Origin: Desulfomonile tiedjei
GTDB taxonomy: Bacteria > Desulfobacterota > Desulfomonilia > Desulfomonilales > Desulfomonilaceae
Assembly (NCBI GenBank): GCA_016212935.1
Contig: JACRDE010000395.1
Span: 1 to 37,447 of the forward strand
Length of the DNA stretch: 37,447 bases
Reading direction: 5' to 3'
The notes beneath the pieces were generated by a model. It worked only from the letters and a program-made list of their open reading frames with translations, did no database searches and was not told where the DNA came from. Of this stretch, positions 17,581 to 24,926 are shown in pieces. The position numbers were made by a program, and so were the translations under genes. The stretch's first letter is position 1. Each line of letters opens with the position of its first letter.

Positions 17581-17972
17581 GGACGCTCTCGACGAAACGA
17601 AGCCCAGGCGATCTCGTTTTCCCAGATTTTCACTGTGACCGCATTGATGTTCCGTGCACTTATTCGTTCGGAAAATGAATCACAGAATATTCTGGACAGA
17701 TGCTCTATGCTTGGGTTCAGGCTGCTAAATTCAGGCAATTCGTTCAAGGTCTTGTCGCGGTAATACGCGACCAGCGCATCCAACTGGGTCTCAATATCTA
17801 CAATGTCTACCAGATAACCGTGCTGATCGAGTTCCGTTCCCTCAAGCAGCACCTCAACCCGGTAATGATGAGAGTGGCGCTGATTCTCATCGCCCCAGTC
17901 TCCTCCGAAAAGAAAATGCTGCGCTACGAAATCGCGCTGTACCGCTACGGTATAAAATGAGCCATTATTCAT
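17577..17972 (-). CDS. Divergent 6-pyruvoyl-tetrahydropterin synthase / QueD-like protein
   Basis: Protein of 131 aa with the T-fold of the PTPS/QueD family. Zinc ligands appear kept as H19 (VAQHF) and H33-x-H35 (RHSHHY). The pterin-anchoring glutamate appears kept as E118 in VKIWENE. The catalytic triad is changed: the usual Cys four residues before the HxH pair is E29, and the D-H of the family motif LDHKxLN is replaced by R72-D73 (YYRDKTLNEL). It therefore probably binds a pterin-like ligand but does not do standard PTPS or QueD chemistry. This differs in spacing from the ExxHGH motif of PTPS-III enzymes. GAGGA lies upstream, and the gene starts 1 nt after the dehydrogenase stop. Confidence 0.8.
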   Translation of the reverse strand: MNNGSFYTVAVQRDFVAQHFLFGGDWGDENQRHSHHYRVEVLLEGTELDQHGYLVDIVDIETQLDALVAYYRDKTLNELPEFSSLNPSIEHLSRIFCDSFSERISARNINAVTVKIWENEIAWASFRRERP

Positions 17973-17973
17973 A

Positions 17974-19002
17974 CTAGTCCTCGTATGTAAGAATCACTTG
18001 TATCGCGTTCTCCGGCTGTTCATCGAGCAGTTTGTATGCTTCCGAGACTCGGGACACATGGAACCTGTGGGTGATCAGGCTGGAAGGTTTCAATCTCTCA
18101 AGCATCCTCAATGCCAGCGTCAAACGGCGGGATTTGGTCCAAAGACCGGTGAATTCCGGCGCCAGGGCGCTCACCTGACTGCTGATCAGCTTTATTCGGC
18201 CCCTGTGAAAACGGCCGCCGAGGTCTATCGCCGCCCTCTTGCCACCGTACCATGAACCGATGACTACCCTTCCCCCAAATCCGGCTGCCGATATTGCAGT
18301 ATCCAAAGCAGCGGGATTTCCGGAGAGTTCGTAAACCAGGTCGGCCCCTGAGCGAGAATGCTCTGCTCCCAACAGCTCCAGAATTCTCGCCGACAGCTCA
18401 GGATCTCCAGGATCGAGGGCGCAAGCTCCGAGCGCGGAGGATTTTTCACGCCTCAACGGGTATTTGTCAAGTGTAACAAGTAGCTGCAAAGGAAAGCCTG
18501 CCAACAGGCCGGCAGTCAGCAGGCCCACTATTCCCTGCCCTATGATCAGAACCCTCTCTCCGATAATGGGCCGTCCATCCATCAGGAAGCTTACCGCAGT
18601 CTCCATATTCGGCAGAAATGCGGCTTCTTCAGCAGACAACTCAGGTGGGACTGGAATCAGGTGCTCAGGCGGTGATGCGAAATAACTTCGGTGCGGATTG
18701 AAGGAAAACACGATCTGTCCCAGCCAATTCCGATCCACCGAGGCACCGGTCTCGATTACCTTTCCAACGCATGAATAACCGTATTTCAAAGGGTACGCGA
18801 ACTTGCCAGCCAAAGATGGGATCGAATCATCTACCGGCAGATCCGCAGGCCAGAGCCCTCTGTACAAGAGCATTTCAGTGCCCGGACTTATCGCGGAGCA
18901 GAGGGTCTCCACCAGGACGTTATTTCTCGGCAGGTCTGGAAAAGGTTCTTCGACTGCAGCTACAGCGTAAGGCGCTCTGAATTCAACAGAAAGGTTCTTC
19001 AT
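17974..19002 (-). CDS. Medium-chain dehydrogenase of the pterin-like cluster
   Basis: NAD(P)-dependent oxidoreductase of the medium-chain (alcohol dehydrogenase) superfamily, 342 aa from the ATG at 19002. An in-frame TTG lies at 19014. The catalytic domain begins with VLVETLCSAISPGTEMLLYRG. The four-cysteine structural zinc lobe of classical alcohol dehydrogenases is absent, as in BchC-like and related enzymes. The nucleotide-binding Rossmann motif is VLIIGQGIVGLLTA with D in TLDKYPLR closing strand 2. The C-terminus (HRFHVSRVSEAYKLLDEQPENAIQVIL) is typical of the family. It is second in the five-gene cluster and is likely to reduce or oxidise a side-chain hydroxyl or keto group. The substrate is unknown. 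Confidence 0.82.
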   Translation of the reverse strand: MKNLSVEFRAPYAVAAVEEPFPDLPRNNVLVETLCSAISPGTEMLLYRGLWPADLPVDDSIPSLAGKFAYPLKYGYSCVGKVIETGASVDRNWLGQIVFSFNPHRSYFASPPEHLIPVPPELSAEEAAFLPNMETAVSFLMDGRPIIGERVLIIGQGIVGLLTAGLLAGFPLQLLVTLDKYPLRREKSSALGACALDPGDPELSARILELLGAEHSRSGADLVYELSGNPAALDTAISAAGFGGRVVIGSWYGGKRAAIDLGGRFHRGRIKLISSQVSALAPEFTGLWTKSRRLTLALRMLERLKPSSLITHRFHVSRVSEAYKLLDEQPENAIQVILTYED

Positions 19003-19036
19003 TTGTTTGAGCAACAGGGAGTATTAATATGGCGAC

Positions 19037-19738
19037 TTACGTCAGGTCGCCCCAGAGAATCAGATCTTCTCCCAACCATCTGTGCCCCGGATTCAACACA
19101 CGGGGGAAGCTCTCAGGAGCGTTTGCTCTCAGGTCCTTCACGGCCCTGAGTCCCCCGACCATTACCGGAGCAACAGTCAGAACAATGTAATCAGCCAGCT
19201 TCTCCAGTAAGAAATTCGTGATTATCCCCGATCCACCTTCAACCATCAGACTTCTGATTCCCATTTCGCCGAGCATGTCCAGCATAGCCGAAAGATCCAC
19301 CATAGTCCCAGACCTCGTGGGGACTGCGTGAACTTCCGCCCCTGCCGCTTCTACCGCTTTGAGGCGATCGTCACCGTAATTACCCGTTGAAATGATGATG
19401 GGACGGCGTGAATCCTGATTCAGCAGATTGGAGTCAAGTGGGAGTCTCAAGCGACTGTCCACAACCACAGGCCTTGGGTTCTTGCCATGCACGAGCCGGA
19501 CGTTTAGCCTGGGATTGTCCGAGAGTACGGTTCCAATGCCAACAAGAATCGCGTCGTGACTGGCTCTCAATTGATGTGTGAGTGTGAGGGACTTTCGCCC
19601 GCTTAACGGTAAAGCTTCGCCAGGCTTCGCGGAAATACACCCATCAAGACTCTGGGCATAACTGAGAGTAACAAAGGGACGCCGAGTTCTATCAAAATGA
19701 TTCTTAGAAAGAGCGAGAAGAGATTTAAGAAAATCCAT
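19037..19738 (-). CDS. RibD C-terminal-domain (DHFR-like) reductase
   Basis: Reductase of 233 aa made only of the RibD_C domain, which in riboflavin synthesis reduces a ribosylamino-pyrimidine and in other proteins reduces pterin-like rings. Signatures are VTLSYAQSLDGCIS (near residues 23-36), LRASHDAILVGIGTVLSDNPRLNVR (in parts, about 58-81), RPVVVDSRLRLP and the loop LMVEGGSGIITNFL. There is no deaminase domain, so it is not a full RibD. I use the ATG at 19738. A GTG at 19792 would add 18 unconserved-looking residues. It is the first gene of the cluster, 34 bp before the dehydrogenase. A pterin or deazapurine reduction step is the natural guess. Confidence 0.83.
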   Translation of the reverse strand: MDFLKSLLALSKNHFDRTRRPFVTLSYAQSLDGCISAKPGEALPLSGRKSLTLTHQLRASHDAILVGIGTVLSDNPRLNVRLVHGKNPRPVVVDSRLRLPLDSNLLNQDSRRPIIISTGNYGDDRLKAVEAAGAEVHAVPTRSGTMVDLSAMLDMLGEMGIRSLMVEGGSGIITNFLLEKLADYIVLTVAPVMVGGLRAVKDLRANAPESFPRVLNPGHRWLGEDLILWGDLT

Positions 19739-20203
19739 GCCACAAAAAAATAAAACGGCTCCCGCTTGATTACTGTCGGCCGAATTACCCACTAGTAAAT
19801 CTCGGCTCGGAGCGGAACACTATCACGATGTTTGTAAACATACAAGATTCTTTATTCACGCACTGGAAGCATTCAGCCACGTGTCGGAAATGCTCAACTC
19901 GGAATGCGATCTTTCAACTACTCGGCGCATCGAGGCTCCTCGACATGTCATTGCGAGCGGAGCGGAGCAATCTCAGGCAGTTAACTATTGAGATTGCTCC
20001 CGGTGTTCGCCCCTCGCAATTGCGTAAGTTCTTGCATGAGATTTGAATAGGGCTTATGTTAAATGGTTGATGTCTGGACGAAACGCATTCCGGGACACCG
20101 CTGATCGGGTGCGCGAAGTCTACGCACGACCCAATTCTTAGAAGATTATGGGGTCTTGCGGTGCGTTAAGTAAAACTGGCGAGAGGAAGCGTCACACGGT
20201 GTC
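19739..20203. other. Divergent intergenic region, pterin-like cluster / tsaE
   Basis: This 465-bp region carries the second inverted-repeat element (19947-20022) and must hold the promoters of both flanking operons, but no box stood out. I see no gene or RNA in the rest. Confidence 0.4.
19947..20022. repeat. Inverted-repeat intergenic element, second copy
   Basis: The left arm, about 19947-19974, reads TCATTGCGAGCGG...GAGCAATCTCA. The right arm, about 19988-20022, reads TTGAGATTGCTCCC...CCTCGCAATTG. They pair as an imperfect hairpin around a short TA-rich centre. The terminal sequences ATTGCGAG and GCAATCT(C) are shared with the element at 1735-1822, which shows a dispersed family rather than a chance palindrome. 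Confidence 0.7.
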
Positions 20204-20731
20204 ATGAGAAAGACTTTTGAAATCACCAGCAAATCAGAGTCAGATACATTCGAGCTGGGAAACGCTATCGGACGAATTCTCAAACCCGGTGATACGATTT
20301 TTATGCTGGGAGAATTGGGTTCCGGAAAAACAAGGCTGGCAAAAGGTATCGTTTCGGCTGCAGTGGGAATCCCGCAGGAAGAAGTGGTAAGCCCCACTTT
20401 CACTTTGATTAACTGCTTCGAGGGGGATTTCGATGTTTACCACGCAGATTTGTACAGGTTGGCCCCGAACCAGGTGGAAGGGATCGGCTTGGAGGACGCC
20501 CTGGACCAAGGGGGAGCGCTGATAGTTGAGTGGGCCGACCGAATAAACGCGTTCCAGGAAGATACCCTGATCGTTCATATTCGGTTTGGCGAGGTTCCGG
20601 ATTCCAGAATCATAAATCTGGAATGGCAAGCTGACGGGACCTGGCGGAACAGACTTGAATCTGCTGCAAGGGCTTTGTTCAACAATTGGAAACTTCCCGA
20701 TGATCCCAGTGTAGGACTCGGAACAGAATAG
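20204..20731 (+). CDS. tsaE: tRNA threonylcarbamoyladenosine synthesis ATPase TsaE
   Basis: P-loop ATPase of 175 aa that, with TsaB and TsaD, makes the t6A modification at position 37 of tRNAs reading ANN codons. Walker A is GELGSGKTRLAKG (near residues 36-48). The family stretch SPTFTLINCFEG...VYHADLYRL is present, and the Walker B-like IVEWADR follows. The C-terminal 25 residues (after WRNRLESAARAL) are an extension of no known role. The gene leads a plus-strand run with lysC 112 bp downstream. Confidence 0.93.
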   Translation: MRKTFEITSKSESDTFELGNAIGRILKPGDTIFMLGELGSGKTRLAKGIVSAAVGIPQEEVVSPTFTLINCFEGDFDVYHADLYRLAPNQVEGIGLEDALDQGGALIVEWADRINAFQEDTLIVHIRFGEVPDSRIINLEWQADGTWRNRLESAARALFNNWKLPDDPSVGLGTE

Positions 20732-20843
20732 TATCGGCTATGGACTTAGAATCCATCAACCGGAATGAATAGCGAGTGCAGCCCCAGGAATAGCCTGTAC
20801 GGGTCTGCATTCGAGAATAAGCAATCGCACGGAGAATGAACTA

Positions 20844-22064
20844 ATGGCTTTGATCGTGCAAAAGTACGGAGGGACCTCTGTCGGCGATCTGGAGCGGATC
20901 GCTAACGTGGCGCGCAAAGTGGCAGCGACCAAAGACAGGGGGGATGATGTGGTTGTAGTTGTTTCTGCGATGGCCGGCGAAACTGACAGGCTTATTGGGC
21001 TTGCCAAGAAGGTCTCGCCTCTACCCAACGAAAGGGAGATGGACGTCCTGCTGTCCACAGGGGAACAAGTGACCATCGCATTGCTCGCCATGACGCTGGA
21101 ATCCATGGGTTACAAAGCTCGATCCTATTGCGGGTGGCAGATTCCACTGGTGACTGACCCGGCATACGGCGCGGCAAGAATAACGGCAATCAAGAAAGAA
21201 GCTATACTGGAAGACGTGAAGAACGGTCACATAATTGTGGTAGCGGGATTTCAGGGCGTCGACGACAAGGGTAGCATAACCACTCTGGGCAGAGGAGGCT
21301 CGGATACTTCGGCCGTGGCTGTTGCAGCGGCCCTGAATGCGGATCTGTGTGAGATATTCACCGATGTGGACGGTGTTTACACCACTGATCCCAACATTAC
21401 TTCAAAGGCATGCAAAATAAGAAAGATCGCCTACGAAGAGATGCTAGAGATGGCTTCAGCAGGAGCAAAAGTCCTTTACATAAGAGCCGTTGAGTTCGCT
21501 ATGCGGTATCGGGTTCCTGTGGTAGTACGTTCGAGTTTCAGCGATAATGATGGTACTCTGGTTACCGAGGAGAGTTCAGATATGGAGAAAGAGTCAGTAA
21601 GGGCCGTTACATGCAACACCAAGGAAGCCAAAATAACCATTTCCGGAGTAGAAGACAAACCTGGAATCGCCTCGAGGATATTTTCGTCACTAGCTGATGC
21701 AAACATTGTGGTGGACATGATAATCCAGAATGCCAGTGCAGATGGCAAAACGGACATCTCTTTCACTTTACCGGAATCCGATCTTCAGAAAGGTCTTGAG
21801 ATTTGTGGGAAGTTCAAAGAGCAACTCGAGGCCACACAGATTTCGGGAGCATCGGACATAGCAAAGGTTTCCATAATAGGACTTGGGATGCGTTCCCACT
21901 CGGGCGTCGCGGCGAAGATGTTCACCGCTCTTTCCAAAGAGGGCATCAACATCGAGATGATTTCCACCTCGGAAATCAAGATCTCCTGCGTTATCAACCA
22001 GAAGTATGCGGAATTGGCGGTGCGCACGCTGCACGACGTGTTTGAGTTGGAAAAATCCTGCTAG
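20844..22064 (+). CDS. lysC: Aspartate kinase
   Basis: Phosphorylates aspartate as the first step to lysine, methionine, threonine and diaminopimelate. It is 406 aa, the normal length for the monofunctional, ACT-regulated type. The catalytic domain starts with VQKYGGTSVGD and contains TLGRGGSDTSAVAVA and FTDVDGVYTTDPN. Two C-terminal ACT domains follow, from ITISGVEDKPGIASRIFSSL and VSIIGLGMRSHSGVAAKMF, implying feedback control by lysine and/or threonine. GGAG precedes the ATG. It sits between tsaE and cimA, 113 bp before the latter. Confidence 0.97.
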   Translation: MALIVQKYGGTSVGDLERIANVARKVAATKDRGDDVVVVVSAMAGETDRLIGLAKKVSPLPNEREMDVLLSTGEQVTIALLAMTLESMGYKARSYCGWQIPLVTDPAYGAARITAIKKEAILEDVKNGHIIVVAGFQGVDDKGSITTLGRGGSDTSAVAVAAALNADLCEIFTDVDGVYTTDPNITSKACKIRKIAYEEMLEMASAGAKVLYIRAVEFAMRYRVPVVVRSSFSDNDGTLVTEESSDMEKESVRAVTCNTKEAKITISGVEDKPGIASRIFSSLADANIVVDMIIQNASADGKTDISFTLPESDLQKGLEICGKFKEQLEATQISGASDIAKVSIIGLGMRSHSGVAAKMFTALSKEGINIEMISTSEIKISCVINQKYAELAVRTLHDVFELEKSC

Positions 22065-22177
22065 CAGCTGGATGCAGCGACTCAGATCTCGGATTGGCGT
22101 TTGAGCCGCTGATGCATCAACTGGTCCTGTCGGTCGCGAATGAAATTCCGACTGAAATCAAGGACGGAGGCACTTGA

Positions 22178-23758
22178 TTGAACCGGATCGAACTCTATGA
22201 CACCACCTTAAGGGATGGCGCCCAAACATGGGGTATCACCTTCTCTCTGGACGACAAGTTGAGGATAGCTCAGAAGCTTGATGAGATCGGAATTGACCTG
22301 ATTGAGGGAGGATACCCGGGGTCTAATCCCAAAGACCGCAGATTCTTCAAACTGGCCAGGGAAATACCCTTCAAGAACGCTCGGGTGGTGGCTTTCGGGA
22401 GTACGTGCAGGTCAGACCTGTCCCCCGACAAAGATCCCCAAATCGCCAGCCTTATCGAAACCGGCACGGAGATCGTGACCATAGTCGGAAAAAGTTGGGA
22501 TCTCCACGTCAGAGAGATTTTGGCGATACCCCTGGACCGAAATCTCCAAATGATCTGTGATTCCATAGCATATTTGCGAGACCATTTCTCCAGAGTGATC
22601 TTTGATGCCGAGCACTTCTTCGATGGATTCAAGAGAAATCCGGAATATGCCCTGCAAACCCTCCGCTCTGCGGAATCAGGCGGAGCAGCAGCCCTGGTGC
22701 TATGCGATACCAACGGTGGGTGCCTTCCATCGGAAATATATGAAATAGTGCGACAACTGAAGAAACTCATCTCAGTGCCGCTGGGGATACACGCTCACAA
22801 TGATTCGGAAACCGCTGTGGCAAACTCTCTGGCCGCGATCGAGTCTGGAGCGGTCCACGTTCAAGGAACGATCAACGGTATTGGGGAACGCTGCGGAAAC
22901 GCAAATCTGATCTCGATAATTCCAGCCCTGGCCCTGAAAATGCGCAGACTGGAGGCCCATGCAGAGCGACTGCGCCTGCTCAAACACGTCTCGGAATTCG
23001 TGGACGAGATGGCCAATCGAACTCCGCTGAAATCCCAACCGTATGTAGGGGCTTCCGCCTTTGCACACAAAGGTGGATTGCACACCAGCGCGGTAATCAA
23101 GAACACAGTAGCATACGAACATATTGATCCCAGGCTTGTAGGCAATGCGCGCATCTTTCCTATGTCGGAGCAGGCCGGCAGGGCTGCGCTAGTTCAAAAA
23201 GCCGCGCACTACGGGATCGAGCTCAAGTCAGAAGATCCCAGGGTTAATGAAATCCTCAAGACGATCAAAGACCTTGAAGCCCGTGGAGCCCATTACGAAG
23301 TGGCAGACGGATCTTTTGAGCTTCTTATGAAAAGGATGCTTGGTTTGCACAAGAAATTCTTCTCTCTTCACGGTTTTCATGTGAGCAACATGAAGCGACA
23401 GGGAGACACAAAGACCTATTCAGATGCCGTGATTCGCGTGGTTGTAGGTGAGAAGATGGAGTTCTCCGCGGCAGAGGGTAACGGACCGGTGAACGCTTTG
23501 GATCAGGCCTTCAGAAAGGCCCTGGAAGCTTTCTATCCTTGCGTCAGTGAAGTTAGACTGACCGATTTTAAGGTGCGCGTTTTAGAGGGAACCTCAGGCA
23601 CAGGGGCTACAGTCAGGGTGTTGATTGAGTCAACTGACGGGGAGAAGGTGTGGTGGACGGTGGGATTCAGCCAAAACGTCATTCAGGCTTCATGGGATGC
23701 ACTCGTGGACAGCATTGACTATAAGCTCCAAAAGGACTTGGTCTCGCTACGTCAATGA
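22178..23758 (+). CDS. cimA: (R)-citramalate synthase
   Basis: Condenses pyruvate with acetyl-CoA to (R)-citramalate, entering isoleucine synthesis without threonine deaminase. It is 526 aa, the long LeuA-like form. The TIM barrel begins with YDTTLRDGAQTWGITFS and carries the metal-binding GIHAHNDSETAVANS and the GTINGIGERCGNANL motif. The accessory region has the HKGGLHTSAV stretch, and a LeuA-type regulatory domain (about residues 400-520) suggests feedback by isoleucine. The start is a TTG at 22178 with GGAGG 7 nt upstream, and no ATG fits. Its stop overlaps the start of the next gene by 4 nt. Confidence 0.95.
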   Translation: MNRIELYDTTLRDGAQTWGITFSLDDKLRIAQKLDEIGIDLIEGGYPGSNPKDRRFFKLAREIPFKNARVVAFGSTCRSDLSPDKDPQIASLIETGTEIVTIVGKSWDLHVREILAIPLDRNLQMICDSIAYLRDHFSRVIFDAEHFFDGFKRNPEYALQTLRSAESGGAAALVLCDTNGGCLPSEIYEIVRQLKKLISVPLGIHAHNDSETAVANSLAAIESGAVHVQGTINGIGERCGNANLISIIPALALKMRRLEAHAERLRLLKHVSEFVDEMANRTPLKSQPYVGASAFAHKGGLHTSAVIKNTVAYEHIDPRLVGNARIFPMSEQAGRAALVQKAAHYGIELKSEDPRVNEILKTIKDLEARGAHYEVADGSFELLMKRMLGLHKKFFSLHGFHVSNMKRQGDTKTYSDAVIRVVVGEKMEFSAAEGNGPVNALDQAFRKALEAFYPCVSEVRLTDFKVRVLEGTSGTGATVRVLIESTDGEKVWWTVGFSQNVIQASWDALVDSIDYKLQKDLVSLRQ

Positions 23759-24405
23759 ACCCCGTAAGAGAATTTCGGTGTGTAAACTCTTTGCACGGAG
23801 CCCTGATCCTGGGACTGGCGACCCTATTGATCAAGTCATGGTCGTACCTTGAGCCCATATTTCATGACACGCGGACCTACAGAAGCGGCGACTGCGTGTA
23901 TGAAATAATTCAAGACAATGAGCGGCAGGGTGCTGTGTTCCTCGAAAATCCCGAAGTATTGTCCAAAATACTCCAGATCGCGGGCTTGCCCCGTGAAATA
24001 TTGCCGAATCCATGCGAGGAGCGGATTCCCTGCAACAGAACGATCCGATTCACCGGAATTCCCGCTGAAATAACCGTTGAAAAGATTTCCGGAGCGCAGC
24101 TTATGAACATTGGGAAAAAGGTGGATATAAACGTCGCAGACGAATCCGACCTCAGAGGGGTTCCTGGGATCGGGCCGGTCCTCGCAAAGAGGATCGTTGC
24201 GCACAGAATCTCTGCCGGAGGATTCAAGACTCTGGAGGAATTGAAACAGGTCCGGGGAATAAGGGAGAAAAAATTTGCCAACTTCTCCCGCTACCTAGAA
24301 ATCAGATCAGAGTTCTCCGACCGGCTCCAACACGTCCAGTCCGGCAGAGGTTTCTTTGATCCATCGGGCAGGATCGACGAATATCACATATACGGCACCC
24401 ATTAG
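23755..24405 (+). CDS. ComEA-like helix-hairpin-helix protein
   Basis: Protein of 216 aa. Residues 14-32 form a single hydrophobic N-terminal segment, a likely membrane anchor or signal. A central region of unknown type follows. It includes CVYEII, PCEERIPC and a repeated theme ending in GKKVDINVADESDLRGVPGIGPVLAKRIVAHR, which I cite only by its landmarks: a double helix-hairpin-helix at about residues 125-185 with GVPGIGP and QVRGIREKK. This matches ComEA-type DNA-binding domains, which bind incoming DNA outside the membrane. Translation is coupled to cimA (ATGA overlap). Its last 99 bp overlap the convergent DUF3267-like gene. A DNA-uptake role is possible but not shown. Confidence 0.75.
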   Translation: MNPVREFRCVNSLHGALILGLATLLIKSWSYLEPIFHDTRTYRSGDCVYEIIQDNERQGAVFLENPEVLSKILQIAGLPREILPNPCEERIPCNRTIRFTGIPAEITVEKISGAQLMNIGKKVDINVADESDLRGVPGIGPVLAKRIVAHRISAGGFKTLEELKQVRGIREKKFANFSRYLEIRSEFSDRLQHVQSGRGFFDPSGRIDEYHIYGTH

Positions 24406-24870
24406 ATCCCGCAACGAGAGAGCGGCGCCCACAGACATCACGATCCACATTTCAGGTCCAAGCCCCGTTCCGGCCGCCAACAAGCCGCATAGGAGTGGGA
24501 TTTGCGCGACCGCTGGAACCAATAGGGCCAGCAAGAACCAGTTTCTGGGCAGTTCCCCCCCTCGGAGCGGGTGAACCTTGAGGCTCTTCCCCGGGTATTT
24601 TCGCCTCGCTTTCAACCTGATTAAGCCAAACGCGACAAAACGTATGCCGAAGTAGAAAACTGTGACGGCTATTCCGCTAGTCATGAGAATAGCCAGTGAG
24701 GGCGTGTGTCCTACCGGCGCGGGCGACAGGAATTTCAAGATGAGCAACGACAAAAGGCCGAGAAGGGTGGACCACACCCCCATGCCTGAAAGCCGAATCT
24801 CGCTTTCGAGAAAGAATGATTGTGTGCCTGGCAGGCGCTGAGCTGCCGCTGATTTCGTGCTAATAGGCAT
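24307..24870 (-). CDS. DUF3267-like membrane protein without zinc motif
   Basis: Membrane protein of 187 aa with four hydrophobic segments (near residues 30-48, 60-82, 112-130 and 140-165). The C-terminal half resembles DUF3267 putative zinc peptidases: HPLRGGELPRNWFLLALLVPAVAQ, then SLRDLMGAVYVIFVDPARWIKE and a terminal LDVLEP. The HExxH metal motif expected in the first half is not present (the segment reads FYFGIRFVAFGLIRL), so it is probably catalytically dead or a relative with another role. The ATG at 24870 has no clear ribosome-binding site, and M30 (24783) is an alternative start. The gene ends inside the 3' part of the HHH gene on the other strand. Confidence 0.65.
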   Translation of the reverse strand: MPISTKSAAAQRLPGTQSFFLESEIRLSGMGVWSTLLGLLSLLILKFLSPAPVGHTPSLAILMTSGIAVTVFYFGIRFVAFGLIRLKARRKYPGKSLKVHPLRGGELPRNWFLLALLVPAVAQIPLLCGLLAAGTGLGPEMWIVMSVGAALSLRDLMGAVYVIFVDPARWIKETSAGLDVLEPVGEL

Positions 24871-24926
24871 AAGCTGGCAGTTTACAATCGCCGAGGGTTT
24901 TCGCCAAGGGCTTGATCAGACATCAC

